From an uncultured Lewinella sp. (GTDB lineage: Bacteria > Bacteroidota > Bacteroidia > Chitinophagales > Saprospiraceae): a stretch of DNA of 53,839 bases. The stretch covers positions 1-53,839 of the forward strand of contig CAJXOS010000026.1 of NCBI GenBank assembly GCA_913057725.1, in the 5' to 3' direction. The notes below the pieces were generated by a model. The model made no database searches, had not been told where the DNA came from, and was given only the letters and a program-made list of their open reading frames with translations. Positions 42,501 to 49,629 of this stretch are shown piece after piece. The position numbers and the translations under genes were made by a program. Positions within the stretch are counted from its first letter, which is position 1; every line of letters starts with the position of its first letter.

Positions 42501-43217
42501 AGTGCTCGTGAAGAAGCCCAGTCACTCCAACCTAAGGAAACCAGTGAGGAAGCTCAACAAGAGCTTTCTATGCAGCTCAAAGAGCAACAGTCGCGTTACG
42601 AGCAACAATTGTTACAACTGGGCCAACTAGAAGAAAAACGCCAACAGCAACAGGAGCGTGAGAAGAAGCATAAAGCGTTGATCAATCAAATTGACCAACA
42701 GCGTCAAATTTTCAATCGATGGGCCCAACTCAATGAGATCATCGGTCAACGAGATGGTAAGAAGTTCCGCAGTTTTGCGCAGGGCCTTACACTCCAACGA
42801 TTGATCGTCATGGCCAACCAACATTTGGACCATCTCAATGGGCGATATTTCATCACCAAGAAAGCAGAAACAGACCTAGAGTTAGAGATCGTTGACACCT
42901 TTCAGGCAGAAAATAGACGGAGTATGTTTACCCTAAGTGGTGGAGAGACTTTCCTCATTAGCCTAGCACTTGCACTTGGCCTTTCAGATTTAGCCGGAAG
43001 GCATGCTCAAATCCAATCCCTCTTTATTGACGAGGGCTTTGGTACACTTGACGAACATAGCTTGGACATGGCCATTGGAACCTTAGAAAATCTGAGGGCA
43101 GGTGGGAAGACGATTGGTATTATTTCCCACGTAAAGGCATTAAAAGAGCGTATCGGTACACAAATTCAGCTCCACAAACAAAGTGACGGCTTCAGTCGCA
43201 TTTCCATTAGTGTCTAG
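39567..43217 (+). CDS. sbcC: Exonuclease SbcCD subunit C
   Basis: SbcC (Rad50-like) is the SMC-type ATPase partner of SbcD. At 1216 residues it has Walker A GDTGAGKT at 37-44, the Q-loop region RSVMLAQGDFAAFL, very long coiled coils of Gln/Glu/Lys-rich heptads, the zinc hook CPLC at Cys599 and Cys602 in the middle, the ABC signature LSGGE at 1123-1127, and Walker B LFIDEGFGTLDE. The coil arms flank the hook symmetrically, which gives the dimer its tether. It starts 2 bases after sbcD, one transcription unit. Confidence 0.97.
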   Translation: MRILRIHINNLNSLRLQTSIDFEEAPLSQADIFAITGDTGAGKTTILDAITLALYGRVARDKDAHKEVMSYGAAECHAELEFQVDTDRYLASWRMHRARHKPDGNLLAPQRELACWDTKENAFRPIAEKVREVDEAVKRITKLDFERFTRSVMLAQGDFAAFLKASDKERSDLLERITGTGIYSELSTAAFEKYRQEEQLLKQLQEQQAQLLELGEEQVSEEALAMAKAETQKETKNLEVLQQAVRAMELWLAADKRVHSLESAQQELLARQEAFKAQAEALAQSKQLNPLRPEFQSWAEQQSQLAQLGEQVQALTANLTTTQSSYEIATQQAGESKEAFQKKREAAKTKETDIQKAATFDEQIRQLDKQYNSEIQQEQEQQQVLAKQTEELQQITQQQTARLKEIKALETWLKAHEQYHALPALYPVIDQERTQLRDRYMNLQRLQKKEAETKSNVAHWKKETQVLERNYVEQEKALEKLHASFAKLLPESFSTSEEAGVERLGAAIQELQDKRSILQQLVQLDSAYQESLKEQEAYSARLESLLSRQQHFNKELLSLVELRDQYQADLEYRRAIYQQQQLIANYEKDRQALKPGDPCPLCQSTDHPFHDHPVTPFVDKAKEELDQAEAKVQEVQHSEKELLQEEGRVNQEIEILYGDAEKSNMRNVQARILDYESQIAGLLQAQQDKDWEVARGERLNQRLKQLDQQLKNWRSLQGQLTELNQEINKSTAKLQETERNYLENKRQLSVAEAESQAIQATIKDEEKQFDEAKASMNTKLAPLGEAFDLKTAKATFARLEKLSTQVKESQEQLQLTQQGQTLQQKEGQALEKNVASLQKQLEVQVVKTRQLQKDLTAAKNARRSILGEQTTEEARTQLSQELEAAEHILEKLQQQQQEKREMLLAQQERYDQLQKRVGELEKRLEKTVASLEKGVQKTAFNSLQEAKTALLSEARQAELEAEQQQIIQGLVQLKKNLTSAREEAQSLQPKETSEEAQQELSMQLKEQQSRYEQQLLQLGQLEEKRQQQQEREKKHKALINQIDQQRQIFNRWAQLNEIIGQRDGKKFRSFAQGLTLQRLIVMANQHLDHLNGRYFITKKAETDLELEIVDTFQAENRRSMFTLSGGETFLISLALALGLSDLAGRHAQIQSLFIDEGFGTLDEHSLDMAIGTLENLRAGGKTIGIISHVKALKERIGTQIQLHKQSDGFSRISISV

Positions 43218-43360
43218 AGAGTCCCCGTCGATAAAGCATTTGATCTGGTCTATTTTTGACATCTTTTGTTCCTCCCTTTAGGTTTCTTTAAGTGTATCAA
43301 TTATTATTGTGTAGTCAGAATACCGATCTGCCTAAATCAGAGAAAAAACAAAGCAACGGA

Positions 43361-43900
43361 ATGAAAGATATTTTCGGTTCCCACCACGGTTTGGATGAAC
43401 GAAGCATGGAATCGCTAGTGGGAGCGCTGGAACGAGAAAACCTACCTGGTTTTGACTACTTGGAGTTTAAGCAAGCCTTGGAGCGTCTTCAGGCCATGAA
43501 TATGGAAGAAGAAGTTGCCTTCAAATCGGCGTTTGCTACGGCCTCCACTATGGGGTTAACGAAGGATAAGCTACTGAAGACTGCCAGTCACTATAAAAAG
43601 GTGCTTGACAAAGAACAGAAGAGTTTTGAGTCTGCTTTGCAAAAGCAAATCAAGGCCAAGGTTGATGGCAAAAGGAAGGAAGTGGAAACGCTCCGTAAAA
43701 AACTAGCCAGCTATGAGGCTAAGATCAAGGAGCTGGAGCAACTTAAGGCTTCTGCTACCAAGACTATTTCCGAAGCGGATCAGACCATTCAAGCCGCGCA
43801 GGACAGTATTAATGAAGTCCACCAGCGCTTTGAAGTAACCCTGCAAGCTTTACATAACCAAATTGATAAAGACATCACGGATATTGACCGGTTCTTGTAG
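43361..43900 (+). CDS. Coiled-coil protein, partner of the PspA-like gene
   Basis: A 179-residue soluble helical protein. From the ATG at 43361 it reads MKDIFGSHHGLDERSMESLV, then a charged region (EEEVAFKSAFATASTMGL) and a long heptad-rich coil (LRKKLASYEAKIKELEQLKA) to the end. An upstream GTG at 43292 would add a 23-residue tail; the ATG gives a more usual start. I recognise no named family. It precedes the membrane-anchored PspA-like gene by 41 bases and is very probably its partner or co-regulated subunit. A promoter-like pair, TTTG at 43239-43242 and ATCTTTTG at 43261-43268, may drive both. Confidence 0.65.
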   Translation: MKDIFGSHHGLDERSMESLVGALERENLPGFDYLEFKQALERLQAMNMEEEVAFKSAFATASTMGLTKDKLLKTASHYKKVLDKEQKSFESALQKQIKAKVDGKRKEVETLRKKLASYEAKIKELEQLKASATKTISEADQTIQAAQDSINEVHQRFEVTLQALHNQIDKDITDIDRFL

Positions 43901-43941
43901 ACCGCAATCGTGATTCTAATACGTAATAAACCACTATTAAT

Positions 43942-44952
43942 ATGTCTAGTGAAATGCCAAATGTGGGCCAAGAAAAGTCTTTCTGGAAGCGCCCTGAAGG
44001 AATAACCGGCTTGCTATTTTTAGCAGCTTTGGTAGCTGGTGCCGGCTATCTTCTTACTACTGTAAACTGGGGACTAATTTTCGCAAATACACTCTATCTA
44101 GCTGGAACGCTTGCAGCGGTAGGAGTTGTAGCGTATATGATCCTTGATCCTAAGACTCGTGGCTTGATCAGCTACATGTACAAGAGCATTATGCGAGGAA
44201 TCACAAGTGCCTTTGTAACATTAGATCCTATTGGAATCCTTAAGAACTATATAGAAGATTTGCAGGACAACCTTGTCAAGATGCGCACACAGATTGGCAA
44301 GCTTCGAGGTCAAATGCGTAAGATGCAAGGTCTGATGCAGGAGAACAAGAATGAGATCCAAAAGCAGATGAAGTTGGCGAGTGCCGCAAAAGAGAAAGGT
44401 ATGGATCAGCAAATGGTCTTGGCTTCTCGTAAGGCTGCCCGCCTAAAGGAAAGCAATGAGAAATACCACGCCTTACATTCCAGAATGGAGGTGATGTCTC
44501 GGATCCTTAACAAGATGCACGATAACTCGGAGATCTTATTGGAAGATACCAAGGACCAGGTGAAGCTCAAGGAGCAAGAACGTAAAGCCATTCGTGCCTC
44601 ACATAGTGCAATGAAGTCTGCGATGAGTGTTATTTCTGGAGATCCAGATAAGCGCGCTATGTTCGACATGGCGATGGAAGCAGTAGCCGACGATGTTGCC
44701 AACAAAGTTGGTGAGATGGAGCGCTTCATGGAAATGTCGGCTAACTTCATGGACTCTGTAGATCTTCAGAATGGTGTCTTCGAAGAAGAGGGCATACGCA
44801 TGCTGGAAGAATGGGAGCAGAAGAGCACCTTGATGTTATTGGGAGAAGGTAAGCCAACTCAAACGCTCGATTTGGATTCATTGCCAGAGCGCAGTGCCGA
44901 GGGGCAAAAACGCACCAACTCCGGCGAGAATTACGATAACCTGTTCAACTAG
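43942..44952 (+). CDS. Membrane-anchored PspA/Snf7-like (ESCRT-III fold) protein
   Basis: A 336-residue protein with two membrane helices (about 21-40 and 45-67) and a long, Met- and Lys-rich helical domain. The region LKNYIEDLQDNLVKMRTQIG through QMVLASRKAARLKESNEKY, then the block DMAMEAVADDVANKVGEMER, recalls the PspA/Vipp1 helical repeats that form ESCRT-III-like rods on membranes, including a hinge-like break and an amphipathic C-terminal part. Canonical PspA has an N-terminal amphipathic helix rather than two TM helices. The match is by helical pattern, not by a signature motif, so the superfamily call is an inference. A strong terminator follows the stop. Confidence 0.6.
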   Translation: MSSEMPNVGQEKSFWKRPEGITGLLFLAALVAGAGYLLTTVNWGLIFANTLYLAGTLAAVGVVAYMILDPKTRGLISYMYKSIMRGITSAFVTLDPIGILKNYIEDLQDNLVKMRTQIGKLRGQMRKMQGLMQENKNEIQKQMKLASAAKEKGMDQQMVLASRKAARLKESNEKYHALHSRMEVMSRILNKMHDNSEILLEDTKDQVKLKEQERKAIRASHSAMKSAMSVISGDPDKRAMFDMAMEAVADDVANKVGEMERFMEMSANFMDSVDLQNGVFEEEGIRMLEEWEQKSTLMLLGEGKPTQTLDLDSLPERSAEGQKRTNSGENYDNLFN

Positions 44953-44972
44953 AACGGTAAATAGATATTGTA

Positions 44973-45014
44973 TAAAGCGGCTGCGTGGGTTTTCCACGCA
45001 GCCGCTTTACTTTT
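44973..45014 (+). terminator. Strong terminator after the PspA-like gene
   Basis: TAAAGCGGCTGCGTGG (44973-44988) pairs perfectly over 16 bases with CCACGCAGCCGCTTTA (44994-45009) around GTTTT and is followed by CTTTT. It ends the PspA-like unit; a convergent minus-strand gene stops 8 bases beyond. Confidence 0.9.
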
Positions 45015-45021
45015 GGAGCTA

Positions 45022-48000
45022 CTAGAAGTCATTGAGCTCATCTACCAATTGCTGGGCCTTTCTACTTTGCCGCCGTCGAGTGATCGTATACAGGGTAAAG
45101 TTTACTAGCCCCTCATCCAAAAATGCTTTGGACTTGGTAGTCGAGAAAAATCCGACAACAGCCAGGCGACTACGGTCACCATCAAGATCAAAGGAATAGA
45201 CAAAGGCTCGTTGTGGTTCGCCTCGAAACAATGCCTCTATTACATCCAAGTTCTCTACATTACTTACGACTCCTTCAGCATCTAATAGTTCGAGTAACAT
45301 CGTCCTGGCGATGGCCTCCTCATCAAAGTAGCGCGTATCAACAAGATCAAGACGATCGAATTCATTCAGCACACGAATGAAGGGGACTCGGAGGCTTTGT
45401 TGTTTCAGTATTTGTCGCACCTTCTTTTTCGGTAGATCTTTCCCTTTTGCCAAAAGATAGGCCGCCGCTTCAACACTCACTTTATCTACTTCGGTTCGGT
45501 TCAGGATATCTTGCACCTGCCGCATCAAGCTAGGTGCTTCAGGGAGTAATTTATATACTTGAAACACTGCTACTGGCACGTCCTCATCCTGTCCTTCCCA
45601 AGTCTCAAGCAGTTCCTGACCACGTTCTAAAAATAAGTGCCTCGCGGCTAGTACAGGGGCTTTACTTAAGGAATCCTGTGACAGCACCTGGCGTGCTAAT
45701 TCCCAAGTGTAAAGGGGCTCATGATCATCTTCCATTAGCCGAGAAAAATCTGCCCAATATTGCAAAACCAAGGCCGGTTTATCTTGAAAGCCCATTAACG
45801 CTTTGGCCGACAAGTCATCAGGCAACGGAAGGTCTTTAGCCAATATGCGGAACAAGGTATTCCTACTTTCCGTAGAGGCTTCTTGCGCCAACGTAGTGAG
45901 AAAACTCTCTTGTAACGGCAATTCTCTAATTTCAGGAAAAGACTCAATTAATAGTTGCTCACCCTCTTTGCCTAACGTCAATAGAGATCTTACGATTAAA
46001 TCACTAGCTTCCTTCTCTAGCCCTCTGGCTACCCAATTGTTATCCAGGATCACTTCTCTCAACTGAGGAATATCTGCACGTTTAAATGTAAGCTGCGGAT
46101 CAATACTTTTTAGTGCCCATCTCAATTGCAGACTATCTGCTGATTGTAGCTGATTCATCAAGGTCTCACTCAGGCCACCCGCCAGGGGAGGGGAAGAAGC
46201 AGGAACGGACCATTCATCACCGGTGAAAAAGGCTACCGCAGTATTACTTTCAAAGTACCCAGGGAGTGCTACCAGTCTTTTCTTCACCCAATAATCTCCC
46301 CAACGGTATAATTGCAATTTTTGTTGAAGCTGATCATGTGAGGTGTTGTAGGTGTAGATCGGTACGGAAAAGTCATCGCCCATTTCTACTCGAGTTAATC
46401 CCAAAAGACTGTCTTGATCCGAAAGCATACGAGAAAGTTCCTGCTGATGTAGTGCCTCAGCATCAATCAAAGAATGGTACGAAGGCAAAAGCAAAACCTC
46501 CACTTCGTAGCTAGCTCCGGTTTCAGGGTCTAATCCCTGAATAGATTGCCGGTATCGGGCGGGAGTAGATAAGTCCTCTTCCTTACTCTCTAGAACTGTA
46601 GCAGGCGTACCCGGCAGCAATAACTGGACCTGGTCTTCATAGAACGGGTGAAAAGTCGGAGTGGTAGCCGGTGCTTTTTCGATCAAACGAAAAGAGGATA
46701 AAAACTTTTTCGTGAGTTGTTGACGACTTTCATCGACGGCACTAAGGACATAGAGTCGATTTCCTTTAGCCATCACCTTGCCTTTAAACAGGAGCCCTTC
46801 ATCCAAGAACTCTCCACTCAGTTCCCAGCTAGGATAGGATTGATTCTCTGCTCGCTTTGTTACTGAAATATCGATTCCATATTGCCCTTCTAAGAGTTCA
46901 ACTCCCTCTTGTAGCTGATCCCATACGCGCTTCCGATAGGTACCAGGGCTTACATCATAGTACTGCAGCCAAACGGAGGCTTTCTCCTCTTCAAATCCTG
47001 CTCGGTATTGGTGTTGAGGGTAGTCCATAGCCTTCTGGTAAGGTATCGCCTCATTTCGGGAACTCGCAGAATACAAGTAATTATCAGGAAGTCGCACTTT
47101 AAAACCTCCCAGCGAGTCCACAACCTCCACCCACTTATTGCGATTTTTTCTATTGACAGTAAAACGGTCAAGGAAGGTCTCGGCATCTTCGTTATCCTCC
47201 AAGTGATCCCTTTCGTATGCACCTATTTGGAGGTAGTACAGTTGTTGATCATAGAAAAAAGTGTAAGCCCGATAGTACTGTACCTCGTTACCTGGAATCT
47301 CCAGCTCGTAGCGATATCCAGAGAGGCCATTATGCTCGTAAGGCGTTTTCTTGATTACCTCATATCCATCTTCCTCGAAGAACAGCAGATCAAAATTGTT
47401 GTAATCATAGGGCAGCATGCTACTGGTCAGGAGTAGGTAGGAAAGCCCACGACCAATGTCAAAACTCAAATGAGAACTATTTACTCCATCATGATGGATG
47501 TGTTGCACTCCTAGCGGCATTGCAAGTTCATATAATCCACGCTGAGCATCTTCTGTAGGCCACGGACGTTCTAGTTCAGGAAGCAAGACGCTGTCTCTCA
47601 AGCCGGTAAAAGTAGGCATCACGCGACGCAGGGTATATCCACGATTTCGAAGCAATTGTAGTACTCCTTCTTCGCCAGGTAAGTGCGCTGTTCCGACCAC
47701 ACTAAAAAGTCGCTTTTTAGACATGATACGCTCCATCGCATCAACCATGACGTAGTTTCGGGCAACTAGTGCAAATTGATTAAAGCTCTCAGGTTCAGCG
47801 CGGATAAACGCATCAATAGGGGCTAAATCGCCATTGTAATACAATCGCAATAGCTCATCCCCATCGTTCGCAAAGAGGGAGAACTTAAATTTTGTGGAAG
47901 CAGGTGTTTCCTCATCTTCGGGCTCATATAAATGCTCATCTATCTTCTCTAACCCATACAGTTCTTTCCCAAGTCGGCGGGCCGCTTCCATTAGGTAAGC

Positions 48001-48471
48001 ATCCAACATGGTGGGCATATTGTCACCACTCCGCAAATCACGGCCTTCCTTACTCCGCTGGAGAAATGATTTGAAATCCGAAAAGTCTGACGAATCTTCT
48101 TCATTATCAGTTGTATCCGGCCGAAGTACACGTTCTTGAAGTAGACGGATATAGCTACTATCGACTTGCAGCTCTTGTTGATCTAAATACACTTCGAAGG
48201 TGCGTTGCATTGCCGAATCCAAATGGATCTCATTAGCAAAGGCATCACTTTCCGCCAGACAAATGAGTAGACTGTCTGGAAACTCGAAAACGGAGCTGTA
48301 TCGAACGTGCATAGAACCAAAAACATATGATGGTTCACTGAGATTTGGGCCCGTTATTTCCCATAACAAAGCATAATTACTTCGACTGGAGTCCGAACTT
48401 TCTTGCGCAGTAAGACTCAGAGATAAAAACAGTGTGAAAAATGTTATGATTCCGACAGATCGAAGCGACAT
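45022..48471 (-). CDS. TraB/GumN-family protein with long C-terminal extension
   Basis: A 1149-residue exported protein. After a signal peptide (ITFFTLFLSLSLTAQ) comes a TraB/GumN (Tiki-like) domain of about 280 residues: LLWEITGP, YVFGSMHVR with GSMH at 52-55, and the closing VVGTAHLPGEEG. TraB/GumN domains belong to a putative metalloprotease superfamily. The remaining 850 residues hold three tandem modules of about 110-150 residues that share a strand pattern ending in RLYVL and FLSSF-type motifs (PsbP/DUF1795-like by eye), then about 350 residues of helical repeats resembling HEAT units. Ordinary TraB/GumN proteins are about 300 residues, so this is a large fusion. Function unknown. Confidence 0.75.
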   Translation of the reverse strand: MSLRSVGIITFFTLFLSLSLTAQESSDSSRSNYALLWEITGPNLSEPSYVFGSMHVRYSSVFEFPDSLLICLAESDAFANEIHLDSAMQRTFEVYLDQQELQVDSSYIRLLQERVLRPDTTDNEEDSSDFSDFKSFLQRSKEGRDLRSGDNMPTMLDAYLMEAARRLGKELYGLEKIDEHLYEPEDEETPASTKFKFSLFANDGDELLRLYYNGDLAPIDAFIRAEPESFNQFALVARNYVMVDAMERIMSKKRLFSVVGTAHLPGEEGVLQLLRNRGYTLRRVMPTFTGLRDSVLLPELERPWPTEDAQRGLYELAMPLGVQHIHHDGVNSSHLSFDIGRGLSYLLLTSSMLPYDYNNFDLLFFEEDGYEVIKKTPYEHNGLSGYRYELEIPGNEVQYYRAYTFFYDQQLYYLQIGAYERDHLEDNEDAETFLDRFTVNRKNRNKWVEVVDSLGGFKVRLPDNYLYSASSRNEAIPYQKAMDYPQHQYRAGFEEEKASVWLQYYDVSPGTYRKRVWDQLQEGVELLEGQYGIDISVTKRAENQSYPSWELSGEFLDEGLLFKGKVMAKGNRLYVLSAVDESRQQLTKKFLSSFRLIEKAPATTPTFHPFYEDQVQLLLPGTPATVLESKEEDLSTPARYRQSIQGLDPETGASYEVEVLLLPSYHSLIDAEALHQQELSRMLSDQDSLLGLTRVEMGDDFSVPIYTYNTSHDQLQQKLQLYRWGDYWVKKRLVALPGYFESNTAVAFFTGDEWSVPASSPPLAGGLSETLMNQLQSADSLQLRWALKSIDPQLTFKRADIPQLREVILDNNWVARGLEKEASDLIVRSLLTLGKEGEQLLIESFPEIRELPLQESFLTTLAQEASTESRNTLFRILAKDLPLPDDLSAKALMGFQDKPALVLQYWADFSRLMEDDHEPLYTWELARQVLSQDSLSKAPVLAARHLFLERGQELLETWEGQDEDVPVAVFQVYKLLPEAPSLMRQVQDILNRTEVDKVSVEAAAYLLAKGKDLPKKKVRQILKQQSLRVPFIRVLNEFDRLDLVDTRYFDEEAIARTMLLELLDAEGVVSNVENLDVIEALFRGEPQRAFVYSFDLDGDRSRLAVVGFFSTTKSKAFLDEGLVNFTLYTITRRRQSRKAQQLVDELNDF

Positions 48472-48588
48472 GAACTTTGGGGTTTCATATAGAACGTGTG
48501 AAAAGCTAAGATAGTAGAAAAGGTAGGCATAAATGACCCATTAATTGCAATTTTAGTACCTTGAGACACAGACAAACCAACTTTTCTC

Positions 48589-49629
48589 ATGGCCTCACGC
48601 CTGTCCACAATCGTGGTCGGATCTACCCTTACATTATGGCTGATCTGGGTGATTTTACTTTACATTGGATTCCATCCACATCAATTGGATTTGTATGCGC
48701 AGCATCCATATGCAGGTGAGATAGTAGGACTCTCTGTGCTCCTTGCAGGTCTCGGCTTTTTCAGTCATCAACGGCTGAAAAAGAAACGAAAGGGATGGGA
48801 TTTGTACTTGCGCGGTTGGCATTTGATTGCCATTAGCTTGGTGATTGGCTTCTTCATTATTCTTCGCTTCTGGATAGGCATCGATCTGCCTGACGTTACA
48901 CCAGGGCCTGCCTTCTTTTTTTACTTTGCCAATAGCATTTGGTATCTGCTGTTACTCCTAGGCTTAGGTGTAGGGCTTATGGCTATCGGACGAATTATTA
49001 TACGTCCTTGGAAGGAAGCCCCGACAAGCCCACTGATAGCTATTGCTCTTGGCCTTATGGTCTTGGGGTTCATTAGTACTTTATTAGGACTGTTTGGTCT
49101 TTTGTACGGGCCAATATTGGCTATTATCCTCCTTGCGGCGATAGTGTTGGAAAGGCAATCCGCTCTTGAATTAATTAAGTCCTGGATCTGGGAAAAACAT
49201 AAATGGCGCCAGTATCATTGGTGGCAACTTCCTGTGGCGGGGATTGGCTTGTTTTTCGTCGGCGTCTACTGGGTAGGAGGGATTAAGGCCTTCGCAACTG
49301 GCTACGATGGTAGTCTGTTATACGCAAATCTTGCTCAGCTAGTGGGACAAACCAACAGTTTACCCGGAGCTTATCAGGCCTTTGGCTGGTCGGTTGTCAT
49401 GAGTTGGGGTAAGTTGTTGTTTGGTAGCCCGACGGTTAACATCTTACTGTCACATGCTATGTATTTGCCCGCTTTGGCACTTGCCTATTCATTTATTCGC
49501 AGATGGCTTAAGTCAAGCTACGCTCTACTGGCTGTAGTGCTCATACTCACACTTCCGATGATGAGTTTCCAAACGATGGTTGATGAGAAGATTATTCATA
49601 AGCATAGCCACTTTGGTCATCTTATTTGA
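48589..49629 (+). CDS. GT-C family glycosyltransferase, N-terminal part (frameshifted)
   Basis: The first 346 residues of a polytopic glycosyltransferase of the GT-C/PMT type: about nine hydrophobic helices, with the acidic loop YWVGGIKAFATGYDGSLLYA typical of the first luminal loop. The frame reads through LTLPMMSFQTMVDEK and then ends in the short tail IIHKHSHFGHLI, which looks like out-of-frame translation. The next reading frame continues the protein without a gap (see the following entry). The two parts together span 3004 bases, one more than a multiple of three, so a small indel near 49590 most likely breaks one gene. A TACCTTGA box precedes the start at 48557-48564. Confidence 0.75.
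   Translation: MASRLSTIVVGSTLTLWLIWVILLYIGFHPHQLDLYAQHPYAGEIVGLSVLLAGLGFFSHQRLKKKRKGWDLYLRGWHLIAISLVIGFFIILRFWIGIDLPDVTPGPAFFFYFANSIWYLLLLLGLGVGLMAIGRIIIRPWKEAPTSPLIAIALGLMVLGFISTLLGLFGLLYGPILAIILLAAIVLERQSALELIKSWIWEKHKWRQYHWWQLPVAGIGLFFVGVYWVGGIKAFATGYDGSLLYANLAQLVGQTNSLPGAYQAFGWSVVMSWGKLLFGSPTVNILLSHAMYLPALALAYSFIRRWLKSSYALLAVVLILTLPMMSFQTMVDEKIIHKHSHFGHLI

Noticed and set aside
40096..42833. Repetitive Gln/Glu-coding stretches in sbcC as a possible DNA repeat array
   Set aside because: They are coiled-coil heptads with varied codons, not tandem DNA repeats.
38344..43217. sbcD-sbcC as part of an anti-phage defence island
   Set aside because: Normal lengths and motifs of the housekeeping complex, with no defence genes around it.
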